From Streptomyces aquilus (GTDB taxonomy: Bacteria > Actinomycetota > Actinomycetes > Streptomycetales > Streptomycetaceae): a DNA stretch of 64,000 nt. The notes beneath the pieces were generated by a model. The model searched no databases, was not told the origin of the DNA, and was given only the letters and a program-made list of their open reading frames with translations. The stretch lies in assembly GCF_003955715.1 (NCBI RefSeq), contig NZ_CP034463.1:3782001-3846000 (forward strand), in the 5' to 3' direction. The position numbers and the translations under genes were made by a program. Positions 25,751 to 35,900 of the stretch are shown here, piece by piece; positions within the stretch are counted from its first letter, which is position 1, and the number at the start of each line of letters is the position of its first letter.

Positions 25751-26875
25751 CTACTCGCCGCAGAACTCCGCCTCGACCACCGCGACCGCGTCCCCCGACC
25801 AGTCGCCGTTGAAGTTGAAGGCGACGGAATGCCGGCCGTCGCCGGTGGTCAGGGCCACCGTCTGGGAGCCGTGGATGCCGCCGTCGTGGCCCCAGACACG
25901 CAGGCCGCAGCTGAGCGCGACACCCGCGATGCCGAGACCGTACTGACCGGGTCCGCCGGTCGGCACGGTCGTCTTCATCTCCTTCAGCTGCTTGGGCGGA
26001 AGCAGCCGGCCCTTCAGCAGGGCCGCGTAGAAGCGGTTGAGGTCCTTGGAGTCGGAGATCATCTCGCCCGCCGAGCCAGCGAGGGACGGGTTGAGCTTCG
26101 TGACGTCGTACGTCGGTCCCGTCGTCGTCTCCGCGAGCTTGGAGTAGGCACGGCTGCTGGGCTGCGGGACGGTGGCGCGGGTGCCGGGCACGGAGGTGGC
26201 GTGCAGGCCGAGCGGCTCGATCACCCGCCGCCGGATCTCGTCGCCGTACGGCGCCCCCGTCACCTTCTCGATCACCATCCCCGCGACGATGTAGTTGGTG
26301 TTGGAGTACTGCCACGTCGTGCCCGGCGCGAACTCCGGCTGGTGGGTCATGGCGATCGCCACCAGGTCCCGCGGCGTCCTGGTGTCGTAGCGGTGCTTGA
26401 AGAAGCCGTCCGCCATGAAGTAGGTCCGGACGAACTCCGCGTCCTCGGTGTAGTCGTAGATGCCGCTGGTGTGGTTGAGGAGTTGCCGGAGGGTGATCTT
26501 GCCGCCGTCGTGGCCGTTCCCCCGCACCACGCCCGGCAGCCACTTCTCCACCGTGTCGTCCAGCGACAGCCGTCCCTCCGCCTCCAGTTGGAGCAGCACG
26601 GTCGACACGAAGGTCTTGGTGATGCTGCCGATGCGGTAGCGGTCGTCGGCCGAACGGGGCGCGCCGGTGCGCAGGTTGCCCACGCCGGCCGTCGCCGACC
26701 AGTTCCCCGCGGTGAGGGTGACGCCGGGGACGCCATCCTTCACGGCGGCCTCGATCGCCTCCCGGGTCGCCTCGTGGTCGCCGTGACCTCTCGGGGCGGC
26801 GAACGCGGGTGCCGCCAGTGCCGCCGACAGCACCACCGCCGTCACCGCCACGAGAGTCGTCCGTACGGTCCTCAT
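25751..26875 (-). CDS. Secreted serine hydrolase, D-alanyl-D-alanine carboxypeptidase/class C beta-lactamase type
   Basis: A 374-residue exported protein of the R61 DD-peptidase family. After a signal peptide ending near AAPAFA it has the nucleophile tetrad SITK (Ser84, Lys87), the YSN motif in WQYSNTNY and the HDG motif in WGHDGGIHG. Such enzymes trim peptidoglycan stem peptides or hydrolyse related amides or esters. GAAGGGGAAG precedes the ATG at 26875. Confidence 0.92.
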   Translation of the reverse strand: MRTVRTTLVAVTAVVLSAALAAPAFAAPRGHGDHEATREAIEAAVKDGVPGVTLTAGNWSATAGVGNLRTGAPRSADDRYRIGSITKTFVSTVLLQLEAEGRLSLDDTVEKWLPGVVRGNGHDGGKITLRQLLNHTSGIYDYTEDAEFVRTYFMADGFFKHRYDTRTPRDLVAIAMTHQPEFAPGTTWQYSNTNYIVAGMVIEKVTGAPYGDEIRRRVIEPLGLHATSVPGTRATVPQPSSRAYSKLAETTTGPTYDVTKLNPSLAGSAGEMISDSKDLNRFYAALLKGRLLPPKQLKEMKTTVPTGGPGQYGLGIAGVALSCGLRVWGHDGGIHGSQTVALTTGDGRHSVAFNFNGDWSGDAVAVVEAEFCGE

Positions 26876-26966
26876 GCTCTTCCCCTTCCGGCCTTCGCTG
26901 CTGGTCGGGGAGGGAGACACGGGCGCGATCGCCGAGGTTGACCGCTCTGCTCCGGTTGAGCGGTTT

Positions 26967-28742
26967 TCAGCCCTTCTTCAGCACCAGCTCCGTGTTGCGG
27001 TCCCGCGCCGCGCCGCCCAGCGTGGTGCTGGCGCCCGGGGCGTTGAAGGACAGCTCTCGGTACAGCGCCGCCAGGCCCGTCTGGGAGAGGTCGGCGAAGT
27101 CGGTGCGGTGCGGGGCGGAGGACTCGACGCAGGTGGTGAACAGGGAGAGCGTGCCGTCCTTGTTGTCCACCAGCTCGATGACGCGGGCGAGCTGGGGGTA
27201 GTCGACGTGGGAGGCGGTGGAGATCTCCCAGAAGCCGTGGCCGCCGCCGGAGCCGCTGTGCGCGGTGATGTCGTTGCGGTGGATGTGGCCGTTGACCCAG
27301 GCCAGGACGTTGCGTTGGCGGGACAGCAGGGAGACGACCTCCGCACCGCTGTGCCGCCGCTCGCCGGGGCGGGCCGGGTCGGGGCGGGTGTTGTCCATCG
27401 ACTTGCTGGTGTGGTGGCTGAAGACGATGGCGTACGAGTCCTTGTTGTCCTTCAGGGTCTTCTCCAGCCACTTCAGCTGGGCGGTCCCCACGGACCCTTC
27501 GTAGTGGCCGCCGGCGTCGGTGGTGTCGAGGCTGATGCCGATGACGTCGTCGGCGATGCGGAAGGTGTAGTACTGGGTGCCCGCGTCGAGGTTGGCGGTG
27601 GAGTAGCCGTGGCCCACGGGTCCGAGGCCGCGGTGGGCCGGGTCGAGGTGGGCCTTGAGGTACTCGGTCGGCGTGTACGGTGCCCGGTTCTCGTCCGGCG
27701 TGACCGAGCGCATGTCGCGGGCGTGCGCCTTGAGCAGCTCGCGGAAGCCGGCGCCCTTGGGGTCCTTGGCCGTCTTGATGGCGTCCTGGAGCTTCTTCGC
27801 CTCGGCGGCCGGCAGGCTCATGAGCTTCTTGCCGCCCATCGCGTACTCGGTGAGCCAGGGGTCGGCGTGGGAGCCGTAGCAGCCGAGCGGCATGGCGTCG
27901 TGGTTGCCGACCGTGGAGTACCAGGGCAGGTTCAGGCCGGGGCTGTTGAGCTCGCGGATCGCGGCGGCGAGGAAGCCGTCGAGGTGCGGGAAGCCGCGCT
28001 GCTTGTCGGCGTCGCGGACCGTGGCGTCGGGCTGCCAGTACTGCTTGATGCCGCTGTTCATGACGCCCTCGTAGTGCCGCGGGTCACCGGAGTTGGCGCT
28101 GATCCGGCCGCCGCTCATCACCGTCAGGAACCACTCCAGCTCCGTCTTGGCGTTGTTGTCCGTGTTGTCGCCGGTGGTCATCGCGAAGTGCAGCGGGGCA
28201 CCGGTGACGGGCGCGCCGCGCAGGGCGTTGATCCGCTCGACGAGGGCGATCGCGCCGTGCACGGTGAGCGCCTCCTGGGGGCGCCAGGCGTGCACGTCGG
28301 TCGAGCGCAGGTACTCCAGGCGCATCGGGTGCTGGGCGTCGATGATGTGCATGTCGGTGAGCTGCACGAACGCGGCGAGCGCGGTACGGCGGCCGGCCCG
28401 GCCGGACTTCGCGGCGGCGAGGTCGCCGCGCACGACACGCGCCCAGCCGGGGCCGTCGCCGAGGCGGCGGAAGCCGGAGGAGGTGCGCGGGGCGGCGACG
28501 GTGGCGACCGTGGTGCCGCGGGTGTAGGGCGCGAGGGGGGCGGCCGCCGGGGCCCGCCGGGACTGGGCGACCGGCGCCTCGGCGGCGGTGTCGGCGGCGG
28601 GCGTGGTGGTGGCGGCCTGGCTGTCGGTGGGCCGCAGGGCGTAGCCGACGCCGGCGGAGACGGCTGCGGCGCCGGTGGCGGCGAGGACGGTACGGCGGTT
28701 GACCGCCAGGGCGGAGGTGGCGACAGAGCGTATGCGCGACAT
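26967..28742 (-). CDS. Tat-exported metallophosphoesterase, TIGR03767 type
   Basis: A 591-residue calcineurin-fold phosphoesterase. The Tat signal NRRTVLAATGAAAV is near the N-terminus. Metal-binding blocks in order are QLTDMHI, TTGDNTDNN, TVGNHD, VFSHH and NGHIHRND. The family is actinobacterial, with likely roles in extracytoplasmic phosphate-ester cleavage. It is separated from the serine hydrolase by 91 bp in the same direction. Confidence 0.9.
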   Translation of the reverse strand: MSRIRSVATSALAVNRRTVLAATGAAAVSAGVGYALRPTDSQAATTTPAADTAAEAPVAQSRRAPAAAPLAPYTRGTTVATVAAPRTSSGFRRLGDGPGWARVVRGDLAAAKSGRAGRRTALAAFVQLTDMHIIDAQHPMRLEYLRSTDVHAWRPQEALTVHGAIALVERINALRGAPVTGAPLHFAMTTGDNTDNNAKTELEWFLTVMSGGRISANSGDPRHYEGVMNSGIKQYWQPDATVRDADKQRGFPHLDGFLAAAIRELNSPGLNLPWYSTVGNHDAMPLGCYGSHADPWLTEYAMGGKKLMSLPAAEAKKLQDAIKTAKDPKGAGFRELLKAHARDMRSVTPDENRAPYTPTEYLKAHLDPAHRGLGPVGHGYSTANLDAGTQYYTFRIADDVIGISLDTTDAGGHYEGSVGTAQLKWLEKTLKDNKDSYAIVFSHHTSKSMDNTRPDPARPGERRHSGAEVVSLLSRQRNVLAWVNGHIHRNDITAHSGSGGGHGFWEISTASHVDYPQLARVIELVDNKDGTLSLFTTCVESSAPHRTDFADLSQTGLAALYRELSFNAPGASTTLGGAARDRNTELVLKKG

Positions 28743-28910
28743 GGCGCGATCTCCCCGAGTGCGAACGCGTCGGCAGTGGTCGCGGGTCGCTCGCTGCCGC
28801 GAATTCCCCGCTCACTCCGGATCGTTGGCAGCGGGGATGGCCTGCGCGTGAACGAGGCGGCAACGCGCGACGCCGATCACCGTACGTGGATCTTGGGGGA
28901 CCCTGGGTGT

Positions 28911-29807
28911 CTACGAGGGCTCGCCGGTTGGCCGGAGAGTGGTCACGCTCAGTTCATCTGGCGGGGTAGTCGAGGGGGACGCCGGCAGGAGGGTGAAGCT
29001 CGCCCGGACCTTCTCGTAGGTCTTGACCGGCTGGGTCGCGGTGGGCTGGTACCAGGTGTTGATCTGGTACGTCTGCCCCTCCACCGTGAAGCCGAGAAGC
29101 ACCGCGTGCCAGGACTCGCCGTTGAGCGTGAAGGTGTACTCCCACAGGACCGCGGGCCAGCCCTCGAAGCGGGCCTCCTCCAAGCGGATCTTCTGGTACC
29201 CGTCGCCCTGCCGGGCGTTCTTCTCCGACGTCTTCCAGGTCTTCATCAGGTCGCCGCGAGCGAGGGAGGACTTGGCCGCCACCTCCTGGTCCCCGCTCGG
29301 GGAGGTGTAGTGCACCTCGGCGACGGTCTTCACGTCCCGGTGCCAGCCCTGGGGCGGGAGCCAGGCGTACCCGCCCGCCTCCTCACGCGCCTCGGGCGGC
29401 GGGCTCGTACGCGGGGCGCCGCCGATCTCGATGACCGGGGCCACCTGCTCCTGGGCGCCGAAGTGAAGAGAGAAGCCGAGGACGGCCGCGACGACGAAGA
29501 CCGCGGTGAGCGCCCAGCCGGCGATGAGGCGCCCGGCCCTGCGCTCCGGCGCGGTGTGCCCGAGGGCGATGTCCGTGTCGAGGGAGTAGTAGAGCGTGGA
29601 CGTCGGGGGTTCCGGTTCCTCGTCCCCCTCCTGCTGACGTGTGCCCGGGTCGCCGACGGGGGCGAGCGGCTCGACGTCCAGCAGCGACGCCACATACCTC
29701 CGCCACAGCGGCAGATCCCGGCGGCGGCCGTGTTCGATGAGGTGGTCCAGGGCCTCGGGGCGGGTGTCCGTCAGGGAGGCCCAGTAGCGCTCCGCGAGGC
29801 GGCTCAT
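28911..29807 (-). CDS. Hypothetical single-pass membrane protein
   Basis: A 298-residue protein. The cytoplasmic N-terminus (~90 residues, acidic) includes RRYVASLLDVEPLAP. One membrane helix (AGWALTAVFVVAAVLGFSL) and an outer domain of ~170 residues follow, with several Trp/Tyr (GWHRDVKTVAEVHYTSPSGD, WPAVLWEYTF). The outer part looks like a small beta-rich stress or sensor domain, with no family I can name. Its start overlaps the stop of the gene at 29804 (ATGA), so the two form a unit. Confidence 0.78.
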   Translation of the reverse strand: MSRLAERYWASLTDTRPEALDHLIEHGRRRDLPLWRRYVASLLDVEPLAPVGDPGTRQQEGDEEPEPPTSTLYYSLDTDIALGHTAPERRAGRLIAGWALTAVFVVAAVLGFSLHFGAQEQVAPVIEIGGAPRTSPPPEAREEAGGYAWLPPQGWHRDVKTVAEVHYTSPSGDQEVAAKSSLARGDLMKTWKTSEKNARQGDGYQKIRLEEARFEGWPAVLWEYTFTLNGESWHAVLLGFTVEGQTYQINTWYQPTATQPVKTYEKVRASFTLLPASPSTTPPDELSVTTLRPTGEPS

Positions 29808-30199
29808 GATTCGAGCACCTCTTCACCCGCCGAGGCCGCGGGCGCCGCCGGTTCGGGCTGGGTCCCGGCGATCGCCGCCTGGAGCGTGCGCGCGCTGCCG
29901 AACTGCCTCAGCAGCGCGGGCGCCGACGCCCCGACCGCCACGGTGGCCAGCGCGCCCGTCAGCTGACCGGAGAAGAGCCAGCCGGCGCCCGCGCCGAGGG
30001 AGACCCGGGTCAGGGCGGCCAGCGCGTCGGAGGGCGGGTCGATGTACTTGTCGAAGCGCGGCAGCTTGTCGCGCCGCCGGTTCCGCGACAGCGCCCGGTG
30101 CCTGGCCGCCTGCCACGTCGCGATCCGGCCGTAGAAGACCACGATCTCCACGACGAGGCCGCCCAGCGCACCGTATGTGATGGACATCGACCATTCCAT
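29804..30199 (-). CDS. Small hypothetical membrane protein
   Basis: A 131-residue protein with two hydrophobic segments (YGALGGLVVEIVVFYGRI and a C-terminal LTGALATVAVGASAPALL) separated by a basic loop. GAGGGGGAC precedes ATG 30199. It is coupled by ATGA to the downstream membrane protein, which suggests the two act together. Confidence 0.75.
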   Translation of the reverse strand: MEWSMSITYGALGGLVVEIVVFYGRIATWQAARHRALSRNRRRDKLPRFDKYIDPPSDALAALTRVSLGAGAGWLFSGQLTGALATVAVGASAPALLRQFGSARTLQAAIAGTQPEPAAPAASAGEEVLES

Positions 30200-30284
30200 G
30201 GCCGTCCCCCTCGGCAATGGCGATGCCGCTCAGCATCCCAGACGAGCGGCCCGTCCGGGAGGGAATCGCGGCGACGGCCGCCGG

Positions 30285-30743
30285 TCACTCCCGTACGCCC
30301 GTCACCCGTCCCGTCACCGGCCGCTCCCGCCACAGCGCGAGCCCCACGTCCACCAGCCCGACCCGGTTCAGCGCGGGCACCTCCGTCAGGGGGTGCCAGG
30401 CCGCCATGTCCGTGGAGCCGCCGACCTCGGGGCGCAGTTCGCCGCCGGTGACCCGGCCCTCGTAGACGAGGCGCAGGCCCTGGCGGTCGATGTTCCGGCC
30501 CCACCTCCGCTTCTGTGTGAGGCGGATGGAGTTCACGCCGAGCAGGCCGGTGATCTCGATCGTGTGTCCCGTCTCCTCCATCACCTCCCGCAGCACGGTG
30601 TCGTAGGGGTCCTCGCCGTGTTCCATGCCGCCGCCCGGCAGGGTCCACTCCGGTTTGCCGTCGTCGTCGATCCAGCGGGCGAGGAGGATCTGTTCGTCAC
30701 GGACGCACACGGCGTAGGCCGCCACCCTCAACTTCTTGCGCAT
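30285..30743 (-). CDS. NUDIX hydrolase
   Basis: A 152-residue Nudix enzyme that hydrolyses a nucleoside diphosphate linked to another group. The Nudix box runs from GGGMEHGED to REVMEETG, all key Glu present. It is the third gene of the VOC-PNPOx-Nudix unit, with a 9-nt gap to the previous stop. The substrate is unknown. Confidence 0.9.
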   Translation of the reverse strand: MRKKLRVAAYAVCVRDEQILLARWIDDDGKPEWTLPGGGMEHGEDPYDTVLREVMEETGHTIEITGLLGVNSIRLTQKRRWGRNIDRQGLRLVYEGRVTGGELRPEVGGSTDMAAWHPLTEVPALNRVGLVDVGLALWRERPVTGRVTGVRE

Positions 30744-30752
30744 GCAGTGAAG

Positions 30753-31637
30753 TTAGCCCGCGGGGTCGGGATTGGCCGGGGAGTGTTCCGGGGCCGACCA
30801 GCGCAGCGGGAGTGCCGAGGGCCGTTCGACGGCCTGCGTGACGGTGAACCGCACCCGGCGTTCGGTGCCTGCGAACTCCGTCCGTGCCTCGCCCGTGAGC
30901 TGGAGGGTGGTGCCCGTCGTCCAGTCCAGGAACAGCAGGCCCGCCCTGGGGTCGGTGTCGAGGTTCCCCAGGGAGAGGAACATCGAGTTGCCCGGGTAGT
31001 CGCGCCAGCTGAGCTCGAGCGGTGAAGCGACGTGCACGAAGCCGGGGTTGCCGCCGCGGTGGCTGGCGTCGGCGCCGCCCGGGTGGCCGGTCGCCAGGAA
31101 GAAGGTGTCGGACGCGGTGATGAACTCCGCCTGCGACGGCGTCAGTTCGGATCCGCGTCGCGGTTCCTGCCCGGCCCGGTCGGCCACCACCTCGTACGAG
31201 TCCCTCTTCTGCAGATACTTCGGGCAGTTGGCGAAGACCTGTTCCGCCGTCACCACGAATCCCCGTTCCGTTGGTCGGAGTCGGCCGTTGAGGCGCATCC
31301 GGCGGCGGGTGCGGGGGTCGAGGGCGATCGTGCCCACCAGGGTGCCGTCGCCGGTGAGGGCCGGGGCGAGCGGGTCCGAGGCCGCCACTGCTCCCGTCAC
31401 CGACATCTGGCGGGGGCCGGTCGCCCGTACGAAACCCGGCGGCCCGTGCAGCGCGGACGCCCAGACCTCTCCCGTCGACGGGTCCGCGGCGCCCACGACG
31501 AGCAGGGGCTGCAAGCCGAGGAACGCGGCGGCGACCGGCTTGATGCCCTCGCCGATCGAGGCGCCCACATGGTCCGCGCGCTCCCGCACGCCCACCCGGT
31601 CCTGCACGGCGCGCGAACCCGCGTGATACGTGCCCAT
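30753..31637 (-). CDS. Pyridoxamine 5'-phosphate oxidase-family flavoprotein
   Basis: A 294-residue FMN-binding split-barrel protein. Features are FANCPKYLQKR, FLATGHPGG, VHVASPLELSWRDYPGNSMF and a C-terminal barrel strand. This is the group of general oxidoreductases related to PdxH, but it is longer because it holds two barrel halves. Its ATG lies 2 nt after the VOC stop codon. Confidence 0.87.
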   Translation of the reverse strand: MGTYHAGSRAVQDRVGVRERADHVGASIGEGIKPVAAAFLGLQPLLVVGAADPSTGEVWASALHGPPGFVRATGPRQMSVTGAVAASDPLAPALTGDGTLVGTIALDPRTRRRMRLNGRLRPTERGFVVTAEQVFANCPKYLQKRDSYEVVADRAGQEPRRGSELTPSQAEFITASDTFFLATGHPGGADASHRGGNPGFVHVASPLELSWRDYPGNSMFLSLGNLDTDPRAGLLFLDWTTGTTLQLTGEARTEFAGTERRVRFTVTQAVERPSALPLRWSAPEHSPANPDPAG

Positions 31638-31639
31638 GG

Positions 31640-32083
31640 CTAGAAGAACCCGCAGGTCGGAGCCGACTCCACGGGCGCCGGCGCGCCCTCCGCGCCGTCC
31701 GGCACCGAGATCTCCAGCCGGGTCCCGTCGGGGTCGTGGAAGAAGATGCCGCCGGACGCCGCGCCCTCGCGGTGGGCGACGACCCCGTCGTAGGCGAAGT
31801 CCACGCCGTACGTCCGCAGCGCCTCCTCGTACTCCCGCACCCGCTCGATCGAATCCGCCTCGAAGGCGAGGTGGTGCAGGCCGGCGCGGTCGCCCGCGAA
31901 GCCGTTCGCCGCCTGCTGCCAGAGCGTGAGGACGAGGGCCGAGCCGTCGCCCAGGAACGCGTACCGGCGGTCCTCCTCCTTGCCCTCGCCGATCAGCGTG
32001 AAGCCCAGGACGTCCCGGTAGAAGGCGAGCGAGCGGTCGAGGTCGGTGACGTTCAGGCCGATGTGGCCGGTGCGCAAGGTCAT
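31640..32083 (-). CDS. VOC-family (glyoxalase/dioxygenase fold) protein
   Basis: A 147-residue single-domain vicinal-oxygen-chelate protein with the two beta-alpha-beta-beta-beta modules: GHIGLNVTDLDRSLAFYRDV and, later, LHHLAFEADSIERVREYE. Metal-type His and Glu positions are present. GGGGAG precedes the ATG. It is first in the three-gene unit and faces the CGNR regulator. Confidence 0.88.
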   Translation of the reverse strand: MTLRTGHIGLNVTDLDRSLAFYRDVLGFTLIGEGKEEDRRYAFLGDGSALVLTLWQQAANGFAGDRAGLHHLAFEADSIERVREYEEALRTYGVDFAYDGVVAHREGAASGGIFFHDPDGTRLEISVPDGAEGAPAPVESAPTCGFF

Positions 32084-32117
32084 GACTCTCCCCAGGGAAA
32101 AACGGCCGCCCTCATGG

Positions 32118-32188
32118 CTAACCTCTCTTATTGAAGTTAAGGGTTAGATGCGATTGCCGCAACCCCTCACGTACCCTTGAGCGGTTAG
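32118..32188. promoter_or_regulatory. Repeated GGTTAG elements between the VOC and CGNR genes
   Basis: CTAACC (32118-32123), GGTTAG (32142-32147) and GGTTAG (32183-32188) lie in the 123-bp divergent intergenic region. The first two form an inverted pair with an 18-bp centre. They may be sites for the neighbouring CGNR protein. Confidence 0.45.
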
Positions 32189-32206
32189 CACCGAAGGAGC
32201 CCCCAC

Positions 32207-32734
32207 ATGTCTGCCGACCCGCGCCCCCTCACCGGCGAGCCCCTCGCCCTCGACCTGCTCAACACGCGGTGGATGCGGGAAGGCGCCGTCCAGGACCTGC
32301 TCCAGGACGACGACGGGCTCGCCGTATGGCTGGCCGCCAACGCGCTCGACGGACGGTTCGCGGCCGACGCGCCGACGCTGCGGCACACCCTCCAGGCGCG
32401 GGACGCGCTGCGGAAGGCCGTCGACGGGGGCGAGACGGCCCCGCTGGACGCCGTACTCGATCACGGCCGCATCCGGGCCACCCTCACCGCCGAAGGGCCG
32501 GGCGAGGTCCCGGAGTTCCGCGACCCCGCGTGGGGGCCCGCCTGGCTCGCCGCCCGCAACTACCTGGAGCTCCTCGCCACCGCACCCGACCGCATCCGGG
32601 GCTGCGCCCACGAGGCGTGCATCCTGCACTTCTTCGACACGTCACGGAACGGGACGCGCCGCTGGTGCTCGATGGCGGCGTGCGGGAACCGGGCGAAGGC
32701 GTCGCGGCACTATGCGCGTACCAGAGAAAGCTGA
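32207..32734 (+). CDS. CGNR zinc-finger/ABATE-domain regulator
   Basis: A 175-residue protein with an N-terminal ABATE domain (LTGEPLALDLLNTR...) and a C-terminal CGNR zinc finger (RWCSMAACGNRAKASRHYA) with a partner Cys pair in CAHEACILHFFDTSR. Such proteins are stress-linked DNA-binding regulators. GAAGGAG lies before the ATG. It is divergent from the VOC unit, which is its likely target. Confidence 0.92.
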   Translation: MSADPRPLTGEPLALDLLNTRWMREGAVQDLLQDDDGLAVWLAANALDGRFAADAPTLRHTLQARDALRKAVDGGETAPLDAVLDHGRIRATLTAEGPGEVPEFRDPAWGPAWLAARNYLELLATAPDRIRGCAHEACILHFFDTSRNGTRRWCSMAACGNRAKASRHYARTRES

Positions 32735-32753
32735 GAGAAACGTAAGAGACTTG

Positions 32754-32784
32754 TCCCTTTTGTTGCTCAACTTCCCAAAAGGGA
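32754..32784 (+). terminator. AT-rich hairpin after the CGNR gene
   Basis: TCCCTTTTG pairs with CAAAAGGGA (9 bp, 13-nt loop). It is a likely weak terminator 20 bp after the stop. Confidence 0.6.
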
Positions 32785-32900
32785 TCGCGGGTTTTCCCCA
32801 CCACCCCATATCGATTCGGTCAACTCTCCCTAAACATCCTTCCCATGCGTAAAGCTGTGCGCTCGCAGAACGCACGTTCCTTTACCTACAAGGGATGCCG

Positions 32901-35900
32901 ATGACCCTCACCCCCCAGCGCGATCCGATATCGGGCGGCGCGAGACGCGTGGTGCGCATTGCCGTGGCCGCCGGTCTCGTGGCCGCGCTCTCCGCGGCCG
33001 GGCCGATACCCATGGCCTTCTCCGCCGACGCCGACACGCCGGCCGCGGCCGACCCGGGCGTCAAGTCCGCCGCCCAGAAGCTCGGTTCGGACGACGCGGA
33101 GCTCCTCGCCGAGGCCAAGGCCGCCGGCGACAAGAACGTCACGCTGATGGTCGCCACCGCCCCCGGCAAGACCGAGCAGGTCGCCGAGGAGCTGGACGCG
33201 GTCAAGGGCGGCCTCGTGGGCAAGACCTACGACAAGCTCGGTTACGTCCGCGCCACCGTGCCGACCGCAAAGGCCGACGCGGCCATCGCGGCCGCCGCCA
33301 AGCTCTCCTCCGTGCACGGCATCGACCTGCGGCAGGAGATCGCGCTCGACGACCCGACGCCGGCCGCCGACACCGCCAAGGGTGCCGCGTCCGCCGCGAC
33401 GACGAAGACGTACCCGGCGCCGGACAAGAAGACCCCCGCCGTGAACCCGTACAACCCGTCCTTCGAGACGGGCGCCGTCGAGTTCGTGCAGGACCACCCG
33501 AAGGCGGACGGCCGCGGCGTCACCATCGGCATCCTGGACTCCGGTGTCGACCTCGGTCACCCGGCGCTGCAGAAGACCACCACCGGCGAGCGCAAGATCG
33601 TCGACTGGGTGACGTCGACCGACCCGGTCTCCGACGGCGATGCCACCTGGCGGCGGATGAACAACCCGGTCAGCGGCCCGACCTTCACCATCGCGGGCGC
33701 CACCTGGAAGGCCCCGGCGGGCGCCTACCAGTTCAACCTGTTCCGCGAGTCGGCCACGGCCGGCGGTGACGCCAAGGGCGACGCCAACCGCGACGGCGAC
33801 ACCACCGACGTCTGGGGCGTGCTGTACGACGCGGCCGCCGGCACCGTCCGGGTCGACCTGAACAACAACAACGACTTCACCGACGACACGGCCATGAAGC
33901 CGTACAAGGACGGCTTCCAGATCGGCTACTTCGGTACCGACAACCCGTCCACCGACGTCGTCGAGCGCCAGCCGTTCGTCGTCGAGATCCGCAAGGACGT
34001 CGTCTTCAACGCCGCCGGTGACAAGTCCGACTACGTCAACATCGGCGTCATCGAGTCCGAGCACGGCACCCACGTCGCCGGCATCACCTCCGCCAACGGC
34101 CTGTTCGGCGGCAAGATGAACGGCGCGGCCCCGGGCGCGAAGATCGTCTCGTCCCGTGCCTGCACCTGGACCGGCGGCTGCACCAACGTCGCGCTCACCG
34201 AGGGCATGATCGACCTCGTCACCAAGCGCGGTGTCGACATCGTCAACATGTCGATCGGCGGTCTGCCGGCGCTGAACGACGGCAACAACGCGCGCGCCGA
34301 GCTCTACACGCGCCTCATCGACACCTACGGCGTCCAGCTGGTCATCTCGGCCGGCAACTCCGGCCCCGGTGCCAACACCATCGGTGACCCGGGCCTCGCC
34401 GACAAGGTGATCTCGGTCGGCGCCGCCATCTCCAAGGCGACCTGGGCGTCCAACTACGGCTCCGCCGTGTCGAAGCCGTACGCGCTGCTGCCCTTCTCCT
34501 CGCGCGGCCCGCGTGAGGACGGCGGCTTCACGCCGACGCTCGTCGCCCCGGGTGCCTCGATCAACACCACCCAGACCTGGCTGCCGGGCTCCCCGGTCGC
34601 CGAGGCGGGCTACACGCTGCCGGCCGGCTACTCGATGCTCCAGGGCACCTCGATGGCCTCCCCGCAGGCCGCGGGCGCCTCGGCGCTGCTGCTCTCCGCC
34701 GCCAAGCAGAAGGGCATCGCCCTCACCCCGGCGACCCTGCGCACGGCACTGACCTCGACCGCCCACCACATCAAGGGTGTGCAGGCGTACGAGGAGGGCG
34801 CGGGCCGCATCGACATCGTCGACGCCTGGGACGCGATCCGGGACGGCGCGACCGCCGACGAGTACACCGTCAAGGCGCCGGTCGACACCGCGATCGACCA
34901 GTTCCTGAAGACGCCGGGCTTCGGCACCGGCATCTACGACCGCGAGGGCGGCCTGAAGGCCGGCGTCAAGAAGTCGTACGACGTCACCATCACCCGTACG
35001 ACCGGCGACGCCAAGCCGATCCGGCACCTGCTGAGCCTGGAGAACAACGCCTCCGGCACCTTCTCCATCGCCGGCTCCTCGGTGGTCAAGCTGGAGCTGA
35101 ACAAGCCGGTCACCGTGAAGATCGTCGCCAAGTCGCCGTCCGCCGGCATCAAGAGCGCGATCCTGGACGTCGACAACCCGTTCACCGAGGGCGTCGACAA
35201 GCAGATCCTGAACACGGTCGTGGTCTCGACGCCGGTGAAGTACACCTACTCGGCGTCCAGCACCGTCCAGCGCAACAGCTCGCAGTCCTACTTCGTGACC
35301 GTCCCCGAGGGCGCCAAGTCCCTCGAGGTCGCGATCGGCGGGCTGAAGGGCAAGAGCCAGACCCGGTTCATCGCGATCCACCCGTACGGCACTCCGGTCG
35401 ACAACACCGGCACCCCGTACTGCTACAACAACTACCTCGACGGCAACGGCTGCAAGCCCGACGTGCGTTCCTACGCGGACCCGCAGGCCGGCGTCTGGGA
35501 GATCGAGGTCGAGTCGCGCCGTACGTCGCCGCTGCTCGACAACCCGTACAAGCTGGACGTCACCGTCCTCGGCGCCGCCTTCGCCCCGGAGGTCGTGACC
35601 GTGCCCGAGGCCAAGGTCGGCACCCCGGTCGCCGCCTCCTGGAAGGTGACGAACAACTTCGCCGCCCTCGACGGCAAGCTGGCCGGCGGCCCGCTCGGCT
35701 CGGCCAAGTCGGCCCGTCCGTCCATCGCCGAGGGTGCCACCCAGACCACCACGGTCGACGTGCCCGAGGGCGCCAAGTCGCTCGACGTGGTCATCGGCAA
35801 CGTCTCCGACGCCTCCGCGGACCTGGACCTGACGGTCTACGACGCGGCGGGCACCCAGGTCGGCCAGTCCGCCGACGGCGACTCGGAGGAGGCCGTCTCG

